Shown here piece by piece: positions 1 to 8,264 of a stretch of 31,126 nucleotides of DNA (positions are counted from its first letter, which is position 1; each line of letters opens with the position of its first letter). Location: assembly GCA_038247995.1 (NCBI GenBank), contig JBBRUG010000023.1, positions 1 through 31,126 on the forward strand, read 5' to 3'. The position numbers and the translations under genes were made by a program. The notes under the pieces are model-generated. The model did not search any database. It saw only the letters and a program-made list of their open reading frames with translations, and was not told the origin of the DNA. This DNA is from JBBRUG01 sp038247995. GTDB taxonomy: Bacteria; Chloroflexota; Chloroflexia; Chloroflexales; Chloroflexaceae.

Positions 1-231
1 CACCATGCCGTGCAGGCGATCCATACTCACATCTTTCAGGTACTCGGCCGTCTGGGGGTGCGCAAAGAGCCGATCGTAGAAGGTCTTTGTCATCGCCGCC
101 GCGTGTGTGATCGCTCCCGCTTCCAACTCTTTCAGCAAGCTTGTTTCCGCCGGGCTCAGGTTCATCAATTGAACCAGTTCCTGCAAGGTTGCCTCGTCTT
201 TGATCTGCCAACTCAGCCGCTCAACGGTCAT
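1..231 (-). CDS. Protoglobin / globin-coupled sensor-type protein, N-terminal 77 residues (cut by window edge)
   Basis: Read on the minus strand from an ATG at 231 with a good ribosome site (AAGGAG, 7 nt upstream). The 77 visible residues run off the window start. They contain a hydrophobic helix pattern around LQELVQLMNLSPAETSLLKE and then TKTFYDRLFAHPQTAEYLKD, which resembles the start of the protoglobin (globin-coupled sensor) fold, where an FY-x2-L-x3-P-x-T segment precedes the haem pocket. The proximal histidine would lie beyond the window, so haem binding cannot be confirmed, nor can any C-terminal signalling domain. It lies downstream of a roadblock/LC7 gene on the same strand with an 89-nt gap that holds degenerate 7-bp repeats. 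Family assignment is by pattern recognition only. Confidence 0.65.
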   Translation of the reverse strand, partial: MTVERLSWQIKDEATLQELVQLMNLSPAETSLLKELEAGAITHAAAMTKTFYDRLFAHPQTAEYLKDVSMDRLHGMV

Positions 232-266
232 CGCTCTACTCCTTAGGTGTAAGGGAAGGATCCAGG

Positions 267-313
267 TTCAGTCTTCAGAAGTCGGTTCTTCATGCATACT
301 CCTGACTCCTGAA
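267..313. repeat. Degenerate 7-bp repeat tract
   Basis: Between the protoglobin and roadblock genes there are TTCAGTC and TTCAGAA in tandem (267-280), then the complementary-sense pair TCCTGAC and TCCTGAA (300-313). The two halves face each other, so the tract is weakly palindromic. The units match the TTCAGGA/TTCAGAA family found near 1030 and within era. Confidence 0.5.
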
Positions 314-320
314 ATCCGGA

Positions 321-692
321 TTACAGCAACTGCCCAATCGCCTTGGCGGCATCGCGTGCTTCAATGCGCACCAATCCCAGGTTGGCGCCCTGGCGCAAAT
401 TCACCGCCAGCAAGCTCTGATCGCCGGCCGGCAAGACCATAAACAACCCGTTATCAGCCTTAATAATTGTTTCTTCGGTGAGACCGATTTTCAGCTCGCC
501 CGAAACGCGCCGGGTCACACCCATCATCGTCGCCGCTACTGCGCCGACCCGGTCCGCATTCACCTCGGCCGACATCTTCGAGACTAGCACAATCCCGTCC
601 ATGCTCACCGCTGCAACACCCGTCACGTCCGGGCCTGAATTGCTTGCCAGCCGCTCTAATGCCGCTGCAATCTGCTCTTGTCGCGAAGCCAT
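321..692 (-). CDS. Roadblock/LC7 domain protein
   Basis: A 123-residue protein with the roadblock/LC7 (MglB-like) pattern: an N-terminal helix (QEQIAAALERLAS), a strand-rich core with GVAAVSMDGIVLVSK, a central helix (RVGAVAATMMGVTRRVSGEL), then EETIIKADNGLFMVLPAGD and a final helix ending in AKAIGQLL. Family members are small dimeric platforms that regulate Ras-like GTPases or act in two-component-type signalling; no small GTPase gene is visible nearby. I chose the ATG at 692 because AAAGGA sits 8 nt upstream. An in-frame GTG at 713 would add seven residues but lies over that ribosome site. The protoglobin-type gene follows on the same strand, so the two may be co-transcribed. Confidence 0.85.
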   Translation of the reverse strand: MASRQEQIAAALERLASNSGPDVTGVAAVSMDGIVLVSKMSAEVNADRVGAVAATMMGVTRRVSGELKIGLTEETIIKADNGLFMVLPAGDQSLLAVNLRQGANLGLVRIEARDAAKAIGQLL

Positions 693-1046
693 TGTCCCGA
701 TCCTTTCGCTCACTTAAGATCAACCGCTAAGGACTAGCCACCTGATGCCGCCGCTCTTAACTGCGCCACCCGGTTTATGGTCGTAGTATAGGTCGGCAGG
801 CCCCCCTGGCGGACAACAATTTCACAACGATAGCATAATCATTACATTGCCTAACATTCCCGCTTTGTTGTCGTCTATTCACGCCAAAACCCATTCTAAT
901 GCCTTATGATATGTAGATGCTGAAATACAAACTTGCCAGGTGCGGCCCAAAGGTAGTTGCTTACCAAAGCCCACTACCGGCTCCACCTGAGCGGTTACCC
1001 GCCCGCGGCACCCAACTTCTGCATCCTGAATTCTGAATTCTGAACT
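693..1046. other. Divergent intergenic region
   Basis: This 354-base stretch separates the minus-strand roadblock gene from the plus-strand histidine kinase. No convincing open frame was seen. A TATACT on the minus strand near 785-795 could be a -10 for the roadblock gene, and TATGAT near 905 could be one for the kinase, but neither has a clear -35. The distal end carries the heptamer repeats. Confidence 0.5.
1023..1043. repeat. Three tandem heptamers directly upstream of the histidine kinase start
   Basis: ATCCTGA, ATTCTGA and ATTCTGA follow one another without gaps and end 3 nt before the kinase ATG at 1047. Read on the other strand they are TTCAGAA, TTCAGAA, TTCAGGA, the same units as in the era tracts at 20334-20455. 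They occupy the position where a Shine-Dalgarno site would normally be. Confidence 0.85.
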
Positions 1047-3845
1047 ATGCCCACCAACTTGCGTCTCACCCTCAGTATGGCGTTGAGCTTACTGCTTACG
1101 TTACTCGTCATCGGCAGTGCTGTCTCATTCCGGCTTGTGTTCAATCTGCAAGAACAGTTCGCTCAACTCGCAAGCGCCGAGCACGCTGCGATCGAGCACG
1201 ATCTCTTGCTGGGCACCCTGAATCAGGCCACCGTCGGTACGCCGGGCGCCGGCGCCACGCTCAACAACTTCGTCGCCGCACTACGCGCCCAACCCGCCGA
1301 TCTTACCGCCGCAGCCCTGGTGACGGCACTGGAAAACTTTCAGCAGGCGCCTGATCCCGCAACCGCTCAGGCTGAAGTAATCAGTGCCGCTGAGCGCTAC
1401 CGCGACGCTCAGATCAGCCGCACCGACAGCCTTAATGCTGCACTCGCGCCCATGCAGATGGCCGGGCTATACAGCCTTGGCGCTCTGCTGATCAGCAGCG
1501 GCGTAGTCGTGCTCACCAGCTTGTTGTTTAGTCGGGGCTTTCGCGATCCGCTGGCCCAACTGAGCGCGGCGCTGGGCGCTGTCGGGAGCGGCAACCTGAC
1601 TCTCAGGCCGCCGCAACGCGCCCCCACTGAATTCACGCCCCTCATCCATGCCTACCAGCACATGGTGCACGCCCTCAGTGAACGCCAGCAAGCGCTCGAC
1701 GAACAATTGCGCCGCACCGGCATTCTGACCCGCCTCTCGATCGAACTGCGCGAAACGCTCGATCCCGCTATAATTGCAGCCCGCGTACTCCACGCTGCCG
1801 GCGCCGATCTCGGCGGCGATGAAGCGCTGCTGATCTTGCTCGATGCCGCCGGCGCCCCCCAACGCGGCTACCATTGGCGGCAGGGCGGGATCCAAATCGC
1901 CGATCTGAGCGCCATCCAGCGCCGCAGCGAAGCCGGTGTGGAGGGATGGGCCTGGCGTACCGGGCGCAGCGTCCAGATCGACAACGTAGCGACCCACACG
2001 CTCTGGCAGACCGGCGGCGGCGCGCCCACCGGCAGCGCAATGGTGCTACCCATCCGGCATCACGGGGTCAGTCTGGGCAGCCTCTCGCTGGTGGCGCAGC
2101 AGACACAGCGCTTTACCTCACGCGATCTCAGCCTTTTGGAAGGCATCGCCGCTCAGGCCAGCGTTGCCTTAAGCGCAGCCCAACGCTATCAGGAGGAACG
2201 CGAACGCCGCAAACAAGCGATGGCGCTGCTTAGCACCAGCCAGTTCCTTACCGGCGAGCGCAGTACAACCGAACTGGCCGCCCTATTCGCCGAACAATGC
2301 CGCGCCATTTTTGGCGCTGCCGAAGCCTGGCTGTACCTGCTTGATCGGACGTCAACAACCCCCACTGCGATCGGCAACCCGCACGGCACAGTTGATCCCG
2401 TGCTCCGCAGCCTCGCCGATGCAACGGCAGCAACTACCTGTAACGAACGCCAGATCGTGATCCAACACGCCGCCGCCCATACCTGTCTGGCCCTGCCGCT
2501 CATCTACGCCGGCCAACTGCTCGGTGCCGGCGTGATCGTCCGCCCGATCGGTCAGAATGCCAACCTCTCGGCGAACCTCTGGTCGCTCCTCACAATCTTC
2601 ACCGGCTTAATTGCCACTGCAAGCGCCAATATCCGGCTCGTCGAGCGCCTCCGCGAGCAAGCCAGCATTCTGGTTGATCAGGTCGAACAGCGCACCGAAG
2701 AGCTGCGTCACTCACGCGACCTGCTGCGCATTGTGTTCGACAACCTGCCCGAGGGGCTGCTCTTAATGAACGCCGATGGTGCGTTGCTCGCCGCCAACAA
2801 TGCCTTCTGCCGCAGTATCGCCGGGCGGCGCCCCCAGGAAATCGTCGGCACAAGTTATGTCGAGCTTTGGAGTACCCTGGCCCATCAGTCAGACCTGCGG
2901 CTCGAACCACAACGCCCCAGCGAAGGCACAACGCCGTCGCTCATACCCCTTCCCGGCGTGCCGATCGCCACCACCGCGGCCACCTGGCGTGTGCTCGGCA
3001 CCGATTTTGTCGGCCAACAGCGCTGGTACGCGGTCGAACGCACGCCGATCAGCCGTAGCGGAGCTAGCGGCGAACAATTTCTCGAACGCTGGCGCGACAT
3101 CACGCTTCAAGAAGAACTGCAACGGCGCATGCTGCTGCACGAACAACTCACCAGCCTTGGGCGCCTCGCCGCCAGTGTTGCGCACGAGGTCGGCAACCCG
3201 TTGCAAAGCGCAATGAGCTGCCTGGAACTCTGCGCCGAAGAAGATAGCCTGAGCGAACGCTCACACGAATACCTGAGTCTGGCGCTCGGCGAACTCGAAC
3301 GCATGGGACGAACCCTGGAAAGTCTGCGCAATCTGTATCGGCCACCCCAAACCGTCTGGGAGCAAGTGCATCTCAACCTGATCGCCCAACAGGTAACTCA
3401 ATTTACCGAGCGCCAATTCCAGCACTCCCGCATCAGCGTCAATTTGACCCTCGATCCAACCCTGCCGCTCGTCTGGGGCCAACCCGACGCTTTGCGCCAG
3501 GTACTGCTCAACCTGCTGCTGAATGCCCAGGAAGCCATGCCGCAAGGTGGTACAATCGAACTTACCACCCGCCGTAAAACGACCGACCGGGTTTGTGAAC
3601 TCAGCATTCACGACACGGGAATCGGCATGACACCCGAACAGAGCGCACACGTCTTCGAGCCATTCCATTCACACAAAGCACAGGGGGTGGGATTAGGTCT
3701 GGCACTCAGTCGCCAGATCACGGAGCAGCATACCGGCCATATTGGGCTTACGAGCGCCATCGGCAAGGGCACAACTATTACCTTGCACTTGCCGTGGATC
3801 GACGACGCACCTCTTCGTGAAGGCCATGCCGACGCAACGTTATGA
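1047..3845 (+). CDS. Membrane-bound hybrid-sensor histidine kinase (HAMP-GAF-GAF-PAS-HisKA-HATPase)
   Basis: A 932-residue sensor kinase. Two membrane helices (about 6-31 and 139-161) flank a helical extracytoplasmic segment. A HAMP-like region follows (about 160-215), then two GAF-type domains (about 222-380 and 390-530), a short coiled coil (EQASILVDQVEQRTEELRHS), a PAS domain (about 560-687), the dimerisation/phosphoacceptor H-box (LAASVAHEVGNP, His713), and the ATPase domain with N-box NLLLNAQEA (about 820), G1 DTGIGM (about 855) and G2 GVGLGLAL (about 880). It is expected to autophosphorylate His713 and pass phosphate to the next gene product, whose ATG overlaps this stop codon. No ribosome site precedes ATG 1047; tandem heptamers lie there instead. 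The ligand or signal cannot be deduced. Confidence 0.93.
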   Translation: MPTNLRLTLSMALSLLLTLLVIGSAVSFRLVFNLQEQFAQLASAEHAAIEHDLLLGTLNQATVGTPGAGATLNNFVAALRAQPADLTAAALVTALENFQQAPDPATAQAEVISAAERYRDAQISRTDSLNAALAPMQMAGLYSLGALLISSGVVVLTSLLFSRGFRDPLAQLSAALGAVGSGNLTLRPPQRAPTEFTPLIHAYQHMVHALSERQQALDEQLRRTGILTRLSIELRETLDPAIIAARVLHAAGADLGGDEALLILLDAAGAPQRGYHWRQGGIQIADLSAIQRRSEAGVEGWAWRTGRSVQIDNVATHTLWQTGGGAPTGSAMVLPIRHHGVSLGSLSLVAQQTQRFTSRDLSLLEGIAAQASVALSAAQRYQEERERRKQAMALLSTSQFLTGERSTTELAALFAEQCRAIFGAAEAWLYLLDRTSTTPTAIGNPHGTVDPVLRSLADATAATTCNERQIVIQHAAAHTCLALPLIYAGQLLGAGVIVRPIGQNANLSANLWSLLTIFTGLIATASANIRLVERLREQASILVDQVEQRTEELRHSRDLLRIVFDNLPEGLLLMNADGALLAANNAFCRSIAGRRPQEIVGTSYVELWSTLAHQSDLRLEPQRPSEGTTPSLIPLPGVPIATTAATWRVLGTDFVGQQRWYAVERTPISRSGASGEQFLERWRDITLQEELQRRMLLHEQLTSLGRLAASVAHEVGNPLQSAMSCLELCAEEDSLSERSHEYLSLALGELERMGRTLESLRNLYRPPQTVWEQVHLNLIAQQVTQFTERQFQHSRISVNLTLDPTLPLVWGQPDALRQVLLNLLLNAQEAMPQGGTIELTTRRKTTDRVCELSIHDTGIGMTPEQSAHVFEPFHSHKAQGVGLGLALSRQITEQHTGHIGLTSAIGKGTTITLHLPWIDDAPLREGHADATL

Positions 3846-4684
3846 GGCAACCCCCAATGCACACTGAAACTACAACTATTTTGATTGTCGACGACGAGGC
3901 GATTGTACGACGGGTGCTCGGTGATACGCTCGAACAGGCCGGCCACCGGATTCGCCTGGCAGCCAGCGGCGCCGAGGCCTTCGCTATCTTAGCGCAAATC
4001 AGCGTCGATCTGATCGTGCTCGACCTCCAACTCGGCGACACCGACGGGGTCACCGTGATGCGCCAGATCCGCGCGCGCTGGTCGGGCGTACCGATTATGA
4101 TTCTCACTGCGCATGGTTCGCTCGCCAGTGCGATCGAGGCTGTACGCCACGAAGCTGTCGACTACCTACTCAAGCCAATTAGCGTCGACACCCTGCGTAC
4201 GCGTGTCGCCGAAACAGTTGCCCGCAACCAGGCCAATCGGCAACGCCAGGAGCGGATCAAGACAATGTATACCCAACTCCAGGCGTTAGTCGCCGACGAA
4301 GGTTTACTGCCGAACTCCACACCCACAGTGCCGCCTAGCCTCACCACGAACTACAGCGCCGGCCCACTGACGATCGACCTGCATCGCCATGAAGTGCGGA
4401 TGCACGGCCAGATTGTGGATGTTACCCCGACTGAATTCACCATTTTGCACACGCTCGCTCGCCACGCCGACGCGCCAATGCCCTGTGCGCGCCTCGTCGA
4501 GGCATTCCAGGGCGGCAACTTCGACGAAGATGAAGCGCGTCAGGTGATGCGCCCGCACATTGTGCGCCTGCGCCGCAAAATCGAACCCGACCCCCAACGT
4601 CCGGCCTTTCTACAATCGGTGCGCGGCATTGGCTATCGCTGGAATTGCACCGGCGAACGCTACAACGAAGATTTGCAAACCTGA
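3842..4684 (+). CDS. Response regulator, receiver plus OmpR/PhoB-type winged helix
   Basis: A 280-residue two-component regulator. The receiver domain (about 12-130) has the acidic pair DD at 17-18, the phosphorylated Asp in VLDLQLG (about 61), the Thr of ILTAHG and the conserved Lys in LLKPI (about 109). The receiver's GSLASAIEAVRHEAVDYLLKP segment looks more like NtrC-type receivers. The C-terminal part (about 175-268) is an OmpR/PhoB-type winged helix (VTPTEFTILHTLARH... RLRRKIEPD... VRGIGYRW). The ATG at 3842 overlaps the kinase stop (ATGA), implying translational coupling; a second ATG at 3857 has GAGG 9 nt upstream and may be the main start. Its partner is the preceding kinase; target genes are unknown. 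Confidence 0.93.
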   Translation: MRQPPMHTETTTILIVDDEAIVRRVLGDTLEQAGHRIRLAASGAEAFAILAQISVDLIVLDLQLGDTDGVTVMRQIRARWSGVPIMILTAHGSLASAIEAVRHEAVDYLLKPISVDTLRTRVAETVARNQANRQRQERIKTMYTQLQALVADEGLLPNSTPTVPPSLTTNYSAGPLTIDLHRHEVRMHGQIVDVTPTEFTILHTLARHADAPMPCARLVEAFQGGNFDEDEARQVMRPHIVRLRRKIEPDPQRPAFLQSVRGIGYRWNCTGERYNEDLQT

Positions 4685-4690
4685 AAACGC

Positions 4691-4719
4691 TTGACAACCT
4701 GCACGCCATGGCCTACACT
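4691..4719 (+). promoter_or_regulatory. Sigma-70-type promoter for ssb
   Basis: TTGACA (4691-4696), a 17-nt spacer and TACACT (4714-4719). The -35 is perfect and the -10 matches at 4 of 6 positions. Transcription would start near 4726, leaving a leader of about 28 nt before the ssb ATG. Confidence 0.8.
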
Positions 4720-4753
4720 AACAGTAGATCATTTGTTCGTACAAGGACATGCC

Positions 4754-5110
4754 ATGGCGCGCGACTTGAACAAGGTTCAGATCACTGGCAGGCTCGGCGC
4801 CGATCCGCTATTGCGCTATACTGCGCACGGTAGCGCATTACTCACGTTTCGCGTCGCCACGAACCGCACCTGGCGCTCAGCTTCTGGCGTTGCCCACGAA
4901 GAAACCGAATGGTTCCGCGTGATCGCCTGGGATCAACTGGCCGAACAGTGTCAGGAGATTCTTGGGCGCGGCGCCCATGTTTATATCGAAGGCCGCATTC
5001 AAACCCGCCAGTGGACCGACGCCGATGGCACACCGCGGATCGCCCCTGAAATTGTCGCCAGCGAAATCATCTTGTTTGCGACGCGTACCAACATAGAGTT
5101 CCAGGCGTAA
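4754..5110 (+). CDS. ssb: Single-stranded DNA-binding protein
   Basis: A 118-residue SSB made almost entirely of the OB fold: NKVQITGRLGADPLLRYT, then LTFRVATNRTW, EETEWFRVIAWDQLAEQC, GAHVYIEGRIQTRQWTD and a final strand IVASEIILF. It binds single-stranded DNA during replication, repair and recombination. I chose ATG 4754 because AGGA lies 6 nt upstream and the family normally starts a few residues before NKVQITG. The protein ends in TNIEFQA and lacks the glycine-rich linker and acidic DDxIPF-type tail that recruits partner proteins in replicative SSBs. It may therefore be an accessory paralogue. It is transcribed from its own promoter and converges on the PfkB gene 28 nt downstream. Confidence 0.93.
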   Translation: MARDLNKVQITGRLGADPLLRYTAHGSALLTFRVATNRTWRSASGVAHEETEWFRVIAWDQLAEQCQEILGRGAHVYIEGRIQTRQWTDADGTPRIAPEIVASEIILFATRTNIEFQA

Positions 5111-5138
5111 GGCCCGGTCGCGAACCGCCCCAACAGTC

Positions 5139-5960
5139 TCACTCCGCTGGAAAGCACTCCGACCCCGGAATCTTAGTTACCCCCACCCCTTCCACGGAAC
5201 GAGCGGCCACAAACGCCGCAAATCGCGCAGCGTCAAGCGGATCGCGTGTCATATGAAGCCGAATCAGGAGCGCAGTAGCAAAGACATCACCGGCGCCAGT
5301 CGGATCACGCTCAGTAGCCGGCCAGGCTGCGATAGCATGCGGCACGCCATGCACAAATAACGTCGCACCGGCGCTCCCATGAGTCAATGCGACAAGCGGA
5401 CAGAACTGCGCCCATACTGTCACCGGTGTAAGATCGCCGGCCAGGTCCTCTTCGCTCAACACCAGCAGGCCAAGTTGAGCCAACAAAGCCGGCGACGGAT
5501 CCCAGGCCACGTGCCGCACCGGTGCCGGCAGCGGCCCGTCCCAGGCTCGCATCCATCCCTGCGGCGTCGCGCCAACCAGTGCGTGTGGAAACCGCTCTAC
5601 CCAGGCCAGTTCACACTCCTGAAGCACCGGCCCTAGTAATACAATTGGCGCCGCCTGCCAGCTTGCTGGCAATGCTGCCAGATCGATCGGCGCACCGGCA
5701 GCGTGGAGCAACTGAGTGCGGCCTGTAGTGATGTATGTATTCGCAAACGTCGAACGCACCGGCGATGGCGCAGACGCATAGGCCACGCCCTCAGGCAGGC
5801 CCTCAGGCGCCACATCGGGGCCGGCGCTAAATACTGCCGTTCGTAAGCCAAGGCGCTGCGCAGTTGCGGCAGCATACAGCACCGTCCCGCCAGCAGTGCG
5901 CTCGCCGGTAGGCTGAAGGTCGTAGGTGAGATGACCAATGGCCAGAAATTCAGGGATCAT
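5139..5960 (-). CDS. PfkB-family carbohydrate/nucleoside kinase
   Basis: A 273-residue protein with the ribokinase/PfkB fold. It starts FLAIGHLTYDL, has the N-terminal GGTVLYAAATAQRLGL substrate-side signature, a central SEED segment and near the C terminus the ATP/anion-hole signature DPTGAGDVFATALL, whose Asp is the catalytic base in this family. It would phosphorylate a sugar or nucleoside-like alcohol; the substrate is not identifiable. The start is uncertain: ATG 5960 matches the usual family N terminus but has no ribosome site, whereas a GTG at 5993 lies 4 nt after GGAGG and would add 11 residues. It follows khpB on the same strand after about 66 nt and may be a distal member of the rpmH operon. 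Confidence 0.85.
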   Translation of the reverse strand: MIPEFLAIGHLTYDLQPTGERTAGGTVLYAAATAQRLGLRTAVFSAGPDVAPEGLPEGVAYASAPSPVRSTFANTYITTGRTQLLHAAGAPIDLAALPASWQAAPIVLLGPVLQECELAWVERFPHALVGATPQGWMRAWDGPLPAPVRHVAWDPSPALLAQLGLLVLSEEDLAGDLTPVTVWAQFCPLVALTHGSAGATLFVHGVPHAIAAWPATERDPTGAGDVFATALLIRLHMTRDPLDAARFAAFVAARSVEGVGVTKIPGSECFPAE

Positions 5961-6026
5961 AAGCACAAAAGGAAAGCAGGAGATAGGGTGCACCCCACCT
6001 CCTGCCAACTCGCTGAGATCACGAAC

Positions 6027-6746
6027 TTATTCAGGCTTATGCGGAAAGATCATGATCTTCCGATTCTCGCCCTCGCCGGTGCTTTCGGTATAAATCGTCT
6101 TGTCGTCGCGCAACGCAAGATGCACAATCCGACGCTCGTAGGCGGCCATCGGCTCCAGCGTGATCGGTCGCCCCGTTTGGCGCACGCGCTCAGCCATGCG
6201 CCGAGCCAGGCCTTCAAGCGACTCCTGGCGCCGTTGACGATAATTGCCTACATCAACTACCACTTGTGGCCACTTCTGGGTTTTCCGGCTTACAAGCAGG
6301 TTGAGCAAAAACTGGAGCGAGCGGAGCGTTTCGCCACGCCGTCCGATTAGCAAGCCCATCGCTTCCTCATCGGCACCCTCGACGTGCAACGTCACAGTCT
6401 CTTCAATATCGCCTTTTTGCCCAGGAACGCGCACGAGCACCGGCGAGACGTAGGCGTGGATATCCATCCGCTCTAACAGATCTTCGAGGATCTGCTGCGC
6501 GATCACACCCACTTCGTTACTTGCCTCCCCAATGCCCGCAGTAGCGGAATTGTCAGGGGCGGTCGCGTCGGGGCCGTCACCTTCGTCATCTTCGTCGACA
6601 ACGGTAACCCGTACCAGCGCCTCATCGCCCTGTTCGCCGGCTTCCAGCACCGCGATCGCCACCTCGTCGCGGTCTTTGCCGAGTTGCGCCAGGGCTAACT
6701 CAACGGCTTCCGCAACTGTGCGTGCACTGATCTCGATGCTTTTCAT
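6027..6746 (-). CDS. khpB: RNA-binding protein KhpB/EloR (Jag; Jag-N, KH, R3H)
   Basis: A 239-residue protein with the three parts of Jag/EloR: an N-terminal Jag-N domain (MKSIEISARTVAEAVELAL, about 1-50), an acidic linker (about 52-78, DEDDEGDGPD), a KH domain with the GxxG loop in LLIGRRGETLRSLQ, and an R3H domain with the R-x3-H motif in YERRIVHLALRDD. In Firmicutes this protein binds RNA with KhpA and tunes cell elongation; here that role is by homology only. ATG 6746 was chosen because AGGA lies 5 nt upstream. It comes directly after yidC, the conserved rpmH-rnpA-yidC-jag order. The mreBCD/minCDE cluster lies a few kilobases away. Confidence 0.95.
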   Translation of the reverse strand: MKSIEISARTVAEAVELALAQLGKDRDEVAIAVLEAGEQGDEALVRVTVVDEDDEGDGPDATAPDNSATAGIGEASNEVGVIAQQILEDLLERMDIHAYVSPVLVRVPGQKGDIEETVTLHVEGADEEAMGLLIGRRGETLRSLQFLLNLLVSRKTQKWPQVVVDVGNYRQRRQESLEGLARRMAERVRQTGRPITLEPMAAYERRIVHLALRDDKTIYTESTGEGENRKIMIFPHKPE

Positions 6747-6821
6747 AAGTATCCTCGCCAAACCGTGGTCGTCTCAGTATTATAACTACGAACGTCCACT
6801 GCGACAAACAGACCTAACAAC

Positions 6822-7841
6822 CTACTTGCGTTTGCGTGGCCGCCGCGCATTCGCCATCTGGCGATTCTGACTACGTGCCGCATCGATTGCCTGCTCTACG
6901 GCGGGATCAGCCGCACTTTCAGAGGTAACAGCCGAAGCAGCACCCGGAGCAGCGCCGGCCGTCTCCGTCAGCGGACGCATTACACTCCAGAAATCAGTTC
7001 GTGTCGCTGCCATTACCGGAGTGTCTGCCTTCTCGTCACTATCTGCGCTCGGCACCAGGGCCGGCAAACTGGTAGGCTTTCCGTCCGGGGGCAAGAACTT
7101 CAGATAGTTGGCCAACGAACCCCAACCCGACGTGAAGTACTGCTGTACCACACCCACAACACTGCTAATCACCCAGTAAAGTACAGCACCTTGGGGAAAG
7201 GTAAAGGCAATATAGCCGAATACGATCGGCATAATCATCATCGCCTGGGTAATTGCCTTCTGTTGCGGATCTTGCACCCGCGGCGTCGCCATCACCGTCT
7301 GGATCAACTGGAAGAAGACCGACATGATCGGCAATACCAGATAGATCGGCTCAAACGGCAGTCCACTGCCGAACGCCGCCCGCCCCAAATCGATCAGACC
7401 CAGGAAAGGGGTCGTGAACAGCGCGGCAACCGTCGGATCTTGCAGCGCCTGTGCAGCCGACGCACTCAGATATTGCCGCTGCTCTTCAGGTCCGAACAAG
7501 TGGTATACCGCCTGATAGACGCCGAAGAAGATCGGCAACTGCAGCAGCATCGGTAAACAACCACCTACCGGGTTAATCTTATGCTCGCGGTAGAGCCGCA
7601 TCGTCTCTTCTTGCAGCTTTTGCGGCTCCTTACCGTGCTTACGCTGGAGCTCTTTGACCAGTGGCTGGATCTGCTGCATCTTCCGACTGGAGCGCAGCGA
7701 AGTCAGCGTAAGGGGCAGAATCGACAGACGCGCAACAATCGTGAAAAGAATAATCCCGATGCCGGCGCTGCCGCCGATCGTGGAAAACCAGAGCAACGCC
7801 TGCTCAAGAAAACCTACAAATGCCGACCAGATCCCACCCAT
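6822..7841 (-). CDS. yidC: Membrane protein insertase YidC/OxaI family
   Basis: A 339-residue insertase of the short Oxa1 type without the large periplasmic domain of enterobacterial YidC. Membrane segments are visible at about 20-45 (including IILFTIVARLSILPLTL, whose Arg is the conserved groove residue), 95-115 (CLPMLLQLPIFFGVYQAVY), about 165-190 and 200-240 (MMIMPIVFGYIAFTFPQGAVLYWVIS). The cytoplasmic coiled-coil loop (KMQQIQPLVKELQRKHG) is intact. The Ala-rich tail ends in a basic RRPRKRK, suited to ribosome contact. It inserts membrane proteins alone or with SecYEG. The ATG is 6 nt after the rnpA stop and its ribosome site (AGGT) lies inside the rnpA end, so translation is probably coupled. 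Confidence 0.96.
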   Translation of the reverse strand: MGGIWSAFVGFLEQALLWFSTIGGSAGIGIILFTIVARLSILPLTLTSLRSSRKMQQIQPLVKELQRKHGKEPQKLQEETMRLYREHKINPVGGCLPMLLQLPIFFGVYQAVYHLFGPEEQRQYLSASAAQALQDPTVAALFTTPFLGLIDLGRAAFGSGLPFEPIYLVLPIMSVFFQLIQTVMATPRVQDPQQKAITQAMMIMPIVFGYIAFTFPQGAVLYWVISSVVGVVQQYFTSGWGSLANYLKFLPPDGKPTSLPALVPSADSDEKADTPVMAATRTDFWSVMRPLTETAGAAPGAASAVTSESAADPAVEQAIDAARSQNRQMANARRPRKRK

Positions 7842-7847
7842 AAGTAT

Positions 7848-8258
7848 TTACCTCTCGGTTTGGGGCAGTGTATCGTCAAGCGACGACTCGCTTACCGCTA
7901 CCGCTGTTTGATCAGGTAGTGTGCGCCAGAGCCGCGCCCGGCGCAGCAACTGCTCAACAAGCGCGCACACGTCTGTAAATGCAATCGTACTTATACTCGG
8001 GCTACGCACAACAAAGATCAGATCGGAACCGGGTTCGATTGTCGGAAGCACTAGCCGAACCGCTTCACGCACACGGCGTTTGGCCCGATTCCGCTGTACT
8101 GCACCGCCGATCTGTTTTCCTACCACAAAACCACAGCGCGTGCGACGCCGCCGCCCCAGACCAACCGTTAGCGTTAACAACGGACTGGTAAAGGTGCGGC
8201 CTTCGCGTCGAACGCGCCGAAATTGCTCAGGACGACGCAGACGATTTGCACGCTTCAT
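7848..8258 (-). CDS. rnpA: Ribonuclease P protein component
   Basis: A 136-residue basic protein that assists the RNase P RNA in tRNA 5'-end maturation. It begins MKRANRLRRPEQFRRV and carries the signature helix with the RNR motif (GGAVQRNRAKRRVREAVR) plus the preceding GFVVGKQIG strand. The frame is open further upstream to 8312, but that part would be translated from the palindromic repeat at 8265-8336, so the ATG at 8258, where the family normally begins, is preferred. No clear Shine-Dalgarno site precedes it. It follows rpmH and precedes yidC, the canonical order. The C-terminal 20 or so residues are extra compared with short family members. Confidence 0.95.
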   Translation of the reverse strand: MKRANRLRRPEQFRRVRREGRTFTSPLLTLTVGLGRRRRTRCGFVVGKQIGGAVQRNRAKRRVREAVRLVLPTIEPGSDLIFVVRSPSISTIAFTDVCALVEQLLRRARLWRTLPDQTAVAVSESSLDDTLPQTER

Positions 8259-8264
8259 AGCAGA

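Noticed and set aside
1467..1997. Minus-strand 176-codon frame opposite the histidine kinase
   Set aside because: Shadow of the kinase GAF/HAMP coding sequence; no ribosome site or domain.
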